Positions 53,772 through 63,600 of a DNA stretch of 64,000 bases are shown piece after piece. The notes beneath the pieces were generated by a model. That model made no database searches and was not told where the DNA came from. It worked only from the letters and a program-made list of their open reading frames with translations. The stretch lies in the NCBI RefSeq assembly GCF_013394595.1, contig NZ_CP053348.1, positions 2,196,001-2,260,000 on the forward strand, in the 5' to 3' direction. Position 1 is the first letter of the stretch. The number at the start of each line of letters is the position of its first letter. A program made the position numbers and the translations under genes. Source of the DNA: Winogradskyella forsetii (GTDB lineage Bacteria; Bacteroidota; Bacteroidia; Flavobacteriales; Flavobacteriaceae).

Positions 53772-54322
53772 GACACTTTTTTCTTTAATTCGGCATTAAT
53801 TTTTGTCCTCAACACACTTTTAGCTCTACTTAATATCGATTTTGACGTTCCAACAGCTATGTTCAGTTTATTTGCGATTGCCTTATGACTATAATCCTCA
53901 AAAACGTAAAGATTGAAAACCATTCTATAATGATCTGGTAATTCCCGAATGTGATTTAACAACTCTTCTTGGGTTAAAACAAGATCAAGGCGCTTGCTAT
54001 TATCTTCATTATCAGTATTAAAATTAAAATCTTCAATCGCCACATGCAGTCGACGCTGTTTTTTTCGCAAAACCTCTAAGGCTTCATTTACGAAAATTCG
54101 TTTCGCCCAACCTTCAAAACTGCCTTCAAACCTATATTGGTCAATTTTTTGAAATAGCATAATAAAGGCATCCTGAAAGACGTCATCTGCCTCGACTTTG
54201 CTCTTCATATATTTCAAACAGATACCATACAAAACTGGAGAAAGCAACGTGTATAATTCACGCTGCCCTTCCTTATCTTGCTTTACACATTTTTGTATGA
54301 GTATCCGTAGTTCTTTATCCAA
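53768..54322 (-). CDS. ECF-type RNA polymerase sigma factor
   Basis: A 184-residue sigma-70 family factor. Region 2 is visible at about residues 20-90 (LYGICLKYMKSKVEADDVFQDAFIMLF, then FEGSFEGWAKRIFVNEALEVLRK). Region 4 is at about 120-175 (LPDHYRMVFNLYVFEDYSHKAIANKL with the helix-turn-helix IAVGTSKSILSRAKSVL). It directs polymerase to a stress or envelope regulon, probably held back by the anti-sigma-like protein of the next gene. Its target promoters cannot be read from this window. Confidence 0.92.
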   Translation of the reverse strand: MDKELRILIQKCVKQDKEGQRELYTLLSPVLYGICLKYMKSKVEADDVFQDAFIMLFQKIDQYRFEGSFEGWAKRIFVNEALEVLRKKQRRLHVAIEDFNFNTDNEDNSKRLDLVLTQEELLNHIRELPDHYRMVFNLYVFEDYSHKAIANKLNIAVGTSKSILSRAKSVLRTKINAELKKKVS

Positions 54323-54450
54323 ATTGGTACTTATCTATATGTTTACTGAAAATGTTTGATTTCATTAGCATCATAACATTGTGATCGTCTTTTTGGCTGT
54401 AAATGGATTTGGAGCAACTGGCAAAGGGCTTATTTTATAATTGTATAGCT

Positions 54451-55725
54451 TTAAAATTGAAGCGTACTAATCAATTCTAACCCAAAATTATCCGCGTAAT
54501 TGTATTGCTGAATTACATTTTCCCCTACAGCAATTAAGTGCGTTGATAACGGAATGACATCTTTGGAAATCGTTTGATAGGTATTTTCCAGTATGATATT
54601 GTTCGGATTTTGAGCATCAAACACATTTATGCCATCATCATTACACACATATAGGACGTGATTTCTAATTCCTAAACCATAAGGATTAGAGAAGAAATAT
54701 GTTGAATGTTCTACGGGAGAACTTATATCCGAAACATCAATTACATTTATTTGGTCCTCAATAGCACCACATGTATTTCCTCCTCTTACCGTAATATAGG
54801 CCGTGTTTTGTTCTACAACCACGGGATCGCAACCTGTAGCATGTGTAAAAGATGAGGTATAAGTGGGATTGAATTCATCTTGCAAGTCAACGATATGCAT
54901 CCCGTCCGTTGCACCAATAAACAAATAATCCTTTAGAATAAAAGTCGTTTCAAGTACACCGCCAAACCAACCTCCCATCCAGGTCTCAGAGGTTAAGGAA
55001 ATATTATTATAATCCGAAATATTGAATGTATTCAATTTATAATCATCTAGCGTATATAATGCATCGCCATAAATTTGAAATTTAGCATAAGATCCTCCAA
55101 CACCAATATTATTTGATAAAGCGGCATCATTAAAAATGCCTATTGAAATTTCATTCCAAGCATAAATATTAGGATTATCTTCCACCTCTGTTCTTTCCAT
55201 ATTGACTATGGTATGGCCTGCTATAAATTCATCGGCATTGTCTGGATAAATATTAGGCTGGTAGTATAAAACATCTTCAGGATATTGGGCATAATAGACT
55301 AACATGTCTTCCTCAATATTTACAAATTCTATATCTGACACATTACTAATATCAAATACCACTAAATCCATGTAATTATCAGCATAGAGCATATCATTTT
55401 TTACAGAAATATCATTGACGCCTTCCAACTCTATAAAGGCTATATTTTGAGGATTTGCTGGGTTTTGATTATTAAACACGTGTATTCCTGAATCTTTGGC
55501 TATGTAAAACAACAGATTGTCATAGACATATATTTTTCCGTCTGCATTGGTCGGTTGAGGATTTGTGATTGCAATAGCGTTCCGCATTGCAGTCTTGGAT
55601 TTTATTACTGGAACAGTTACTGCGACAGGATCTATAAGATCATTGCTATCATCGTCCGTATTACAATTTGTAAGTTGTAAACACAATGTTACAACTAAAA
55701 CTAAGGGTAAAAGTTTGTTTTTCAT
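54451..55725 (-). CDS. LVIVD-repeat lipoprotein
   Basis: A 424-residue lipoprotein (lipobox LQLTNC, near residue 21). The mature protein is a beta-propeller-like array of about seven repeats of the LVIVD type: YADNYMDLVVFDISNVSDIEF, FIGATDGMHIVDLQDEFNPTY, and INVIDVSDISSPVEH. Each blade has a variant of the hxVhDhS pattern. These outer-membrane or surface proteins are common in Bacteroidota and of unknown role. It stands alone, with 128 bp to the sigma-factor gene and 279 bp to yifB. Confidence 0.87.
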   Translation of the reverse strand: MKNKLLPLVLVVTLCLQLTNCNTDDDSNDLIDPVAVTVPVIKSKTAMRNAIAITNPQPTNADGKIYVYDNLLFYIAKDSGIHVFNNQNPANPQNIAFIELEGVNDISVKNDMLYADNYMDLVVFDISNVSDIEFVNIEEDMLVYYAQYPEDVLYYQPNIYPDNADEFIAGHTIVNMERTEVEDNPNIYAWNEISIGIFNDAALSNNIGVGGSYAKFQIYGDALYTLDDYKLNTFNISDYNNISLTSETWMGGWFGGVLETTFILKDYLFIGATDGMHIVDLQDEFNPTYTSSFTHATGCDPVVVEQNTAYITVRGGNTCGAIEDQINVIDVSDISSPVEHSTYFFSNPYGLGIRNHVLYVCNDDGINVFDAQNPNNIILENTYQTISKDVIPLSTHLIAVGENVIQQYNYADNFGLELISTLQF

Positions 55726-56004
55726 AATGGTTGTTTTAATATAAGATGGAAAAAACTGAAAAGGTTGCAGTGTTTTTTGAAAAAAAACTTAACTTATTAA
55801 TGGAATTATTGGAATTTTGCTCCTTTATTTCCGTGAAATTTTAACTAAGTATCCATAAGCGAATGAATTATAAATATATTATGAAGTATAAGGTTCTGTA
55901 GAAGATTTATTTGCATTGACGTGACCTAAACTGTTGTTCTTGATTATATATTATGAGATTCTTGCTTTCCTATCAATCGACAGGCATGCGCAGGAATTTG
56001 TTTG

Positions 56005-57543
56005 TTAGCCCAACCAACCATCACGATCCAAACTACGATACTGAATCGCTTCACTAATATGAGCGCCCAAAACATCTTGTGAACCTTCTAAATCTGCAAT
56101 CGTTCTTGCAACTTTTAAAATACGATCATAGGCTCTGGCGGATAAATTCAATCGTTCCATGGCAGATTTTAGTAATTGCATAGATGCGTCATCGAGTTTG
56201 CAGTATTTTCGAATTTGCTTAGTATTCATTTGTGCGTTATAATGAATATTTTCTAAATCCTTAAAACGTTCGGTTTGTTTTTCTCTGGCTTTGGTTACAC
56301 GTTTCCTTATCTCAACCGAAGATTCTCCGTTTCTTTCATCTGCTAACTTTTCAAATGGCACAGGAGTGACTTCAATATGAATATCGATTCTGTCTAAAAG
56401 TGGTCCAGAAATTTTGCCCATATACCTTTGCATTTCAGCTGGCGATGAGGTGATTGGCGCATCTGGATCGTTAAAATAACCACTAGGACTTGGATTCATA
56501 CTTGCCACCAACATAAATGACGATGGATAAGTAACCGTGAATTTTGCTCTTGAAATGGTGACTTCCCGATCTTCCAGTGGCTGACGCATCACTTCTAAAA
56601 CTTCACGTTTAAATTCTGGCAATTCATCTAAAAACAATACACCATTATGAGATAAGGAAATTTCGCCTGGTTGCGGGTAACTTCCGCCACCAACGAGGGC
56701 AACGTTCGATATTGTGTGATGCGGACTTCTAAACGGTCGTTGTGCCATCAATCCCGCATGTGCTTTTACACGACCAACTACTGAATGGATTTTGGTAGTT
56801 TCTAAGGCTTCATGAAGCGTCATTGGTGGTAAAATACTTGGCAAACGTTTTGCCAACATCGTTTTACCAGAACCTGGTGGACCAATAAGAATAATATTAT
56901 GACCTCCTGCTGCTGCAATTTCCATACAACGTTTTATGGATTCTTGCCCTTTGACATCTGCAAAATCGAATTCCGGAAAATCCAAGCTTTTATAAAATTC
57001 TTCCCTAGTGTTAATGATGGTTTGCTCTAAAGGTTCACCTTTGTCGAAATGATTGATGACCTGCATAATGTTTTCTACGCCAAACACTTTCAGGTTATCC
57101 ACGATAGCCGCTTCTTTTGCATTTTGAATGGGCAATATCATACCTTTAAAGCCTTCTTCCCTTGCTTTTACGGCAATTGGCAAAGCACCTTTAAATGGTT
57201 GCAGACTTCCATCTAAGGATAATTCTCCCATAATGAGATAATCTTCTAAATTCTCTGCTTTTATTTGGTCTGTTGCTGCTAAGATGCCCAAGGCTAAAGT
57301 TAAATCGTATGCCGAACCTTCTTTTCTCAAATCGGCAGGTGCCATGTTTATGGTTATCTTTTTACCCGGAATTCGGTAACCATTATTCTGAAGTGCAGCA
57401 GCAATCCGATAATTACTCTCTTTTATTGCATTATCTGGTAATCCAACTAAGTGATAGCCAACACCTTTGTCCACGTTGACTTCTACCGTAATTGTGGACG
57501 CTTCAACTCCAAAAACGGCACTGGCGAATACTTTTTTGAGCAT
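56005..57543 (-). CDS. YifB/ComM family Mg-chelatase-like AAA+ ATPase
   Basis: A 512-residue cytoplasmic protein. It has an N-terminal Lon-protease-like domain (about 20-180, VNVDKGVGYHLVGLPDNAIKES) and an AAA+ core with Walker A GPPGSGKTMLAKRLP near residue 220 and Walker B GVLFLDELPEFKREVLE near 300. It ends with the C-terminal helical lid of Mg-chelatase proteins (LNLSARAYDRILKVARTIADL). ComM helps branch migration of incoming DNA during natural transformation in Gram-negative bacteria. Length and motifs are complete. It reads alone, 95 bp after the FdhF/YdeP gene. Confidence 0.94.
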   Translation of the reverse strand: MLKKVFASAVFGVEASTITVEVNVDKGVGYHLVGLPDNAIKESNYRIAAALQNNGYRIPGKKITINMAPADLRKEGSAYDLTLALGILAATDQIKAENLEDYLIMGELSLDGSLQPFKGALPIAVKAREEGFKGMILPIQNAKEAAIVDNLKVFGVENIMQVINHFDKGEPLEQTIINTREEFYKSLDFPEFDFADVKGQESIKRCMEIAAAGGHNIILIGPPGSGKTMLAKRLPSILPPMTLHEALETTKIHSVVGRVKAHAGLMAQRPFRSPHHTISNVALVGGGSYPQPGEISLSHNGVLFLDELPEFKREVLEVMRQPLEDREVTISRAKFTVTYPSSFMLVASMNPSPSGYFNDPDAPITSSPAEMQRYMGKISGPLLDRIDIHIEVTPVPFEKLADERNGESSVEIRKRVTKAREKQTERFKDLENIHYNAQMNTKQIRKYCKLDDASMQLLKSAMERLNLSARAYDRILKVARTIADLEGSQDVLGAHISEAIQYRSLDRDGWLG

Positions 57544-57638
57544 ATAATTTTGTTTACTCTAAATGTATGAAAAGTATTTTAAATCAGTGTATTACAAGTA
57601 TCCTTTCGAGATGAGTATATGATTTTAGTTTCAAAAAA

Positions 57639-59939
57639 CTAAATGATTGATTTTTCCACTGAAATAATTACACTTTTTGAAGCAGGCGTTTTTGCCGTAT
57701 GCGCAAAACTATCTAAAGGCACCAACACATTGGTTTCGGGAAAATAAGTAGCACAACAATTCTTTGGGATGTCGTAGCCAACGACTTTAAAATTGTGCGC
57801 TTCCCTAATCACGCCATTAAATTCGGACTTTAGATTCACCACCTCTTTTTCCTCCAAACCTCTTTGCTTCATATCGTTTCGGTTCATGAAAATAATACGT
57901 CTTTCGTTGTAAATACCACGATAGCGATCGTTGAGACCATAAATGGTGGTGTTGAATTGGTCATGACTTCTAATGGTCATCATGATTAATTCATTAGTTT
58001 TTAATTTCCATTTGGGTAATTTATTCAAAGAAAAATTCGCTTTTCCTGTTACGGTTTTAAAATTCCGTTCGCGTGCGCCATTGGGCAAATAAAATCCGGC
58101 TGGTTGTTTTAAACGTGTATTATAATTTTCGAAACCAGCAACCACATCTTGAATATCATTACGAACCAACGCATAATCATCTTTATAGTGTAACCAATCG
58201 ATTTTTGTACGGTGTTTTAAAGTAGCATAGGCAATATTACACACAACGGCAACTTCACTCAAAAGTGCATCGGAACACGGTTCCAAAATACCTTTGGTTG
58301 ACGACACCACACCCATGGAATTTTCAACACTTTGGGTTTGGATTCCTGATTTCTGATAGTCTTTTTCTGAACGTCCCAAACATGGTAATATCAGCGCTTC
58401 TTTTCCTGTCACTAAATGGGATCGGTTTAATTTTGTACTGACGTGAACCGTTAAATTACAGTTGGCCAATGCCTGTGCCGAATAGTTGGTATCTGGTACT
58501 GCAGAGATAAAATTACCGCCTAAACCAAAAAATACTTTAGCCTCTTTTTCGTACATGGCCTTGATAGCATCAATAACCGAATACCCATGTTTTGTGGTGG
58601 GTTTAAAACCGTATTTGTCTTCAATTTTATCTAAAAACGCTTGAGGTGCCGATTCCCAAATACCAACCGTTCTGTCGCCTTGCACATTAGAATGGCCACG
58701 AACCGGACAAGTACCTGCGCCTTCCTTGCCTATACTTCCTTTTAACAATAATAGATTAACCAACTCTCTAATGTTATCCACTGCATTTTCATGCTGTGTC
58801 AATCCCATGGCCCAACAGATAATAATTTTTTGATTATTAAGAATTAAATTGAAAGTGTCATCAAAAATTTCTTTACTTACCCCTGAAGCTTTCAAACAGT
58901 CCTCAAAATCATAGGTCTTTAAATCTGAAATAAAAGCCTCATAGTTATGGGTATAATTTTCAATGAATTCTTTATCAAACACAGTTCCTGTTAGTGTTTC
59001 TGCTTCCAACAATTTAAGAAGCAATGCTTTTACAAACGCCACATCACCATTGATAGTAATCGGCACAAAAACATCAGCTATTTTGGTGCCTCCAGTTAAT
59101 AGTTTTTTGGGACTTTGAGGGTTCGTGAATTTAATTAAACCAGCTTCGGGAAGCGGGTTGACGGCTATAATTTTTCCTCCGTTTTTTTTACATTTCTCTA
59201 AAGCCGTCAACATCCTTGGATGATTGGTCGCTGGGTTTTGACCAATGACCATGACCACTTCGGCTTTATATAAATCATCTAAAGTCACGGATCCTTTTCC
59301 GATACCCAAAGTTTCAGACAAAGCACTTCCACTGGCTTCGTGGCACATATTGGAACAATCGGGTAAGTTTGCCGTCCCGAATTCCCGCACAAATAATTGG
59401 TACAAAAAAGCGGCTTCATTGGTAGTTCTTCCCGAAGTATAAAACACGGCTTCATCTGGATTTTTTAAAGCATTCAAATGCTCGGCTACTTTTGAAAATG
59501 CATCTTCCCAAGACATGGGTTGATAATGCGTTGCGCCTTCCGCTAAAAACATTGGCTCCTTGAGTCGTCCTGTTTTTCCAATTTCAAAATCTGACCAATT
59601 CGAAATTTCATCAACGGAATTCTCCTCGAAAAAATCAGAAGAAATGACGTTTTTTTGGGCTTCTTCGGCCATGGCCTTCATTCCATTTTCGCAATATTCG
59701 CCTAATGCCGACCGTTCATCATCTGGATCAGGCCAAGCACAGCCAGGACAATCAAAACCGCCTTTCTGGTTTAGGGTTGTAGAAATTTTAACCGCATCAC
59801 TAAGTTTCATATACCTAAACACATGTCCTACAACCGATTTTATAGCACCAAATCCCACACTATTTTTTGGTGGTGTTTTAGTCTTTAAATCTGTAAATGA
59901 TTCTGATGTATTTGCTTTCTGGGATGCCGTTTTTTTCAT
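57639..59939 (-). CDS. FdhF/YdeP family molybdopterin oxidoreductase
   Basis: A 766-residue molybdopterin-dependent enzyme related to formate dehydrogenase alpha subunits. The N-terminal iron-sulphur region is reduced to GGFDCPGCAWPDPDDE with two cysteines, as in YdeP. Molybdopterin-binding stretches follow: YTSGRTTNEAAFLYQLFVRE near residue 165, SNMCHEASGSALSETLGIG near 200, and WAMGLTQHENAVDNIREL near 375. The C-terminal dinucleotide-binding domain has MTIRSHDQFNTTIYGLNDRYRG. YdeP is linked to acid resistance in E. coli; the substrate is not known. No cofactor-synthesis gene is adjacent. Confidence 0.92.
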   Translation of the reverse strand: MKKTASQKANTSESFTDLKTKTPPKNSVGFGAIKSVVGHVFRYMKLSDAVKISTTLNQKGGFDCPGCAWPDPDDERSALGEYCENGMKAMAEEAQKNVISSDFFEENSVDEISNWSDFEIGKTGRLKEPMFLAEGATHYQPMSWEDAFSKVAEHLNALKNPDEAVFYTSGRTTNEAAFLYQLFVREFGTANLPDCSNMCHEASGSALSETLGIGKGSVTLDDLYKAEVVMVIGQNPATNHPRMLTALEKCKKNGGKIIAVNPLPEAGLIKFTNPQSPKKLLTGGTKIADVFVPITINGDVAFVKALLLKLLEAETLTGTVFDKEFIENYTHNYEAFISDLKTYDFEDCLKASGVSKEIFDDTFNLILNNQKIIICWAMGLTQHENAVDNIRELVNLLLLKGSIGKEGAGTCPVRGHSNVQGDRTVGIWESAPQAFLDKIEDKYGFKPTTKHGYSVIDAIKAMYEKEAKVFFGLGGNFISAVPDTNYSAQALANCNLTVHVSTKLNRSHLVTGKEALILPCLGRSEKDYQKSGIQTQSVENSMGVVSSTKGILEPCSDALLSEVAVVCNIAYATLKHRTKIDWLHYKDDYALVRNDIQDVVAGFENYNTRLKQPAGFYLPNGARERNFKTVTGKANFSLNKLPKWKLKTNELIMMTIRSHDQFNTTIYGLNDRYRGIYNERRIIFMNRNDMKQRGLEEKEVVNLKSEFNGVIREAHNFKVVGYDIPKNCCATYFPETNVLVPLDSFAHTAKTPASKSVIISVEKSII

Positions 59940-60215
59940 GTAAACAATTTGAATAGACTATAAATATAACTATTTCTATGGTCTTAATCCGAACTCCTCT
60001 AATTAAAAATAGCCGCATTAGCGACCGTAAATACCAAAAGGATTAATCAAAATATGAACTACCAATTAGGAGACTTTTCAACATAAAATGTAAGAATTTT
60101 ACCATGTAAACGTACCAAAAATTGCATTTCATCGAATTTTATATACGTTTTATGGATAAATATTTGTTTAGGTGTAGAATTATTCTCTAGTTTGTTGTCC
60201 CAAATTTACTTAACC

Positions 60216-60491
60216 ATGAAAAAACAACTACCAACAATGTTAGCGGTTGCGCTTATGTCTAATATTGCATTATCGGGCTGCTCTGCGGATGCAGAACCGC
60301 CAGAAGAGAATTGTGCATGTGAACGTGTTACCTATATTGAATCTAAAAATCTCGAAGAAACTTCAGACATTTGGTATTTAGATTATCAAGAAACCGCAAG
60401 AGAGTCGGTCGAATGCCAAAGCGAAACTGATTATTCCGTACCACCAACAGGTGCTACTGTAAGAGAGGTTTTCAGAATTGAATGTGATTGA
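60216..60491 (+). CDS. Small lipoprotein, unknown function
   Basis: The ATG at 60216 begins MKKQLPTMLAVALMSNIALS, followed by a lipobox LSGC. The frame is open from a TTG at 60192, which is less likely. The mature part of about 68 residues has four cysteines (NCACERV, SVECQSE, RIECD), so it may carry disulphides. Nothing is recognised. It lies between two - strand genes, with a shared terminator-like hairpin 24 bases after its stop. Confidence 0.8.
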   Translation: MKKQLPTMLAVALMSNIALSGCSADAEPPEENCACERVTYIESKNLEETSDIWYLDYQETARESVECQSETDYSVPPTGATVREVFRIECD

Positions 60492-60514
60492 TTTTAAAGG
60501 GTAATTTAAAAATA

Positions 60515-60551
60515 AGAAAACCTTTCAAAACTTAATCTTGAAAGGTTTTCT
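60515..60551. terminator. Bidirectional terminator between convergent genes
   Basis: A 14-bp perfect stem (AGAAAACCTTTCAA and TTGAAAGGTTTTCT) with a 9-base loop lies between the small lipoprotein gene (+) and the FG-GAP gene (-), which end towards each other. Confidence 0.8.
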
Positions 60552-60571
60552 GTTTGAAATGAGATGCTTCT

Positions 60572-60589
60572 TCCCGATAACTATTGGGA
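60572..60589. repeat. Imperfect TCCCGATA palindrome
   Basis: TCCCGATAACTATTGGGA is an 18-base palindrome with mismatched pairs. It resembles the TCCCGATAGCTATCGGGA-type short repeat that I recall as scattered through flavobacterial intergenic regions. A single copy was noticed here, 15 bases from the FG-GAP gene end. Confidence 0.4.
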
Positions 60590-60603
60590 CTCAGAAAAAC
60601 AGA

Positions 60604-63600
60604 CTAGTTCTTTATAAACTTTTTAGTTGATTTTGAAGCGCCAGATTGTATTTCCAAGAAATACACGCCTTTGGTTAAAGTTGAAACATCTAAGGTATAT
60701 TCTGAATTCGATAATTGAATGTCATTCAACACTCTCCCATTAATATCAACTATCGTTAACTTATCCATAATCTTGTGAGATGTAATTTTAAGTTGATCTT
60801 TAGCAGGATTTGGATATAATTGAATGGATTGTGCATTAAACTCACCAACGCTTAGTGGTTCAACAATTTCAGTAGTTGCTGTATTAGTGATAATTGGTGG
60901 GTTAAAATCAAAATATATATCTGCTACTGCGCTAAAAATATCGCCAACCACTACGTTAGATTTAGGCTTTATTTTATAAGCAATGTGTCCGTGTGAAGCA
61001 GGTTCATTTGATGTACTGTCGGGTAAATGAATATCATCAAAAATAAAATTGACCATAGAGCCATTAACAATTTCTACACGACCTGGATGACTAAGATTTT
61101 CGAGTCGCATGGTTTCCCAATCCAATTTCTCGTCTAACTCGTGTTCTACATTAATATTGATAGCACTTGCAGAACCTGTATTTTGGAAACGAATAATGTA
61201 GTGCAAATACTTATCGACATCTTCAATTAAAATTTCTTCGCCTTCCATAACCCTTATATCATTAGGGTCATAAGAATTCACTACCACTGGCTTAATACCA
61301 TGTGAATTGTTAGTAGGAGTTAAATCGTCTTCGCTACTGCCATTAATGCTAACTAATAAATTGAAAACATCACCTCCATTTACGGTTGGAGGAGGTAAAA
61401 CATTAAAAACAACATCGATAAACTGAGTTTCTAAAGGATCTAAATCCTGAAAATTAAACACTACTTCACCTGCAGTAAAACTTTGAACTGTTTCTGAAGC
61501 ACTGACGAAAGTCATCATTGATCCCTCATACTCAAATGTAATTGTTCCGTTTTCTATTAGTGGACCAACATTTCTATATACAATTCTATAATGTGAATTA
61601 AAACCAGGTCTTGGATCCTCTGTGATAGGAAAAATTGAAATCTCTAGATCATGCAAAACCCCATTAGGTTCTAGACAAAAACTATTAATTTCAGTAATTC
61701 CTAAATTTTCAAAATTGGAAGTATAAGTTTCTGGTGTAACCGTAAAATATCCAGCAAATGGAATTACAGGGGCTGTTGTATAGTTTCCTGGTTCTTCGAC
61801 GAGTAGCTGGTAAACACCGTTAAATTGTGAAAATGTGGCATATTCGTTAACTCCACTATCTGCAACTATCATAATGTTAGAAAATGGTGGGTTATTATCA
61901 TCACATGGCACGTTATCTGCAAATGTTACAGTACCAGAAATTTCATTCCATGGGAACGAAAGATTTTCGAACCATGCCAAACTATTTTCTTCCAAACTTC
62001 CTACCACATCAAGCGACCCATTATTGTCAATATCAAAAATGTCTAATTGCTGTGGAAACCTTTCTTCTAAAATTGTAATATATGGACCATAATTGAACTC
62101 ATCTCCTGTGATTTCCACTAAATTTTCATGCCATACTAATTCTGAATCTCCAATACTATTAGATCTTCCTGCTAAAATATCTACATCATTATCATTATCG
62201 AAATCAATGAAAGCCACATTATCAACAAAGTCATTAGTAGACACAAGAATTTCCTTATCATCAAAAGTTCCTGAACTATTATTATATCTTAATAGATCGA
62301 TTTCTCGAATAAGTCCAATATCAGAAACAAAAATAATATCGGTATAATTATCATCTGTTATATCCTGAAGCAGGATTTCTCTAACATAACCATTCTCTGC
62401 TATGGTCTGAGAAAATGAAAAATCGCCTAATCCATCGCTATTATTAAACCAAGATATACTATTGTCATCTTCAACAATTACAAGATCTAAATCGCCATCA
62501 TCATCAATATCACCCAAAGCTATATCTTTCACAAAATTCAAATTTTCGACTATAGACTGTGCAGGTTCAAAAGTACCATCTCCATTATTTCTATGATAGA
62601 AAATAGTTGAAAAATCATTTTCCATTGTACCTACGATATCTAAATCGTAATCACCATCAATGTCTTTAAACGCTAGATATCTGCGAAAGCCCTCATATGC
62701 TATTGGTGTACTTTTAGTAAAATTTAAACTACCATTATTAATAAATACATGTAGCCTACCCTCAACTAAAAAATCTTCTTCAGAAACCCAAACGATGATA
62801 TCTAAATCCTCATCACCATCAACATCGCTTATAGATAAATCAAGACCGTTTAAGGAATCGTAACTCTGAGTTTGCAATGCACTTGCAATTATCACCTGAC
62901 CCTCATTAAAATTTCCCAGACCATCAGTATTCTCAAAAAGAGATAATTTTCCATCATTAGAAACGGATACTATATCTAAATCACCATCTCTATCTAAATC
63001 ACCTTTGTCAAAACTAGCTATTCCATATATCGCTTTGGAAATTAAGTTCTGTTCTCCAAAAGTGCCTTGATCATCTAAATTTTTAAACCAGCCTACTTGA
63101 CGCTCATACAATGATGCAGTGACCACGTCAATTTTAGAGTCGTTATCAATGTCCGTTGCGAAAAATGATTTCAAGCCCACAAGCGATGAGGCTATTATTT
63201 GCTCATCACCAAAATTTCCTGAACCTTGATTTTTATACCAAGTCATTTTATTCGTTGCTTGATAACTATAAGGTGGTCCGGGATTACTTGTGGGATAATA
63301 GCTAAAAAGCAAATCCACTATACTGTCTCCATCCAAATCTTTAAATGCTATATCAATGAAACTGTCTAAATCTGCATTTTCCATATCAGGCAGACTTGTA
63401 ATGGTTGCTCGTGGTCCAAAAACACCTGCTCCATTTGTGTTTTCGTACCATAATACTTCACTGTTAGTACCATTTAATAAAACTGTAACCACATCATTAT
63501 CATTGTCGTTATCAACATCCGCTACGATAATATGCTTACCTGTGGAAGAAGAATCTAAATTCTGCGTAAGTGTTACTGTATTATTAGAGTTATGTATATA

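Noticed and set aside
55673..55700. A TGTTACA-containing stretch near the start of the LVIVD lipoprotein gene
   Set aside because: It lies in the signal-peptide coding sequence, has no second box at 21 bp and no -7 box at 30 bp.
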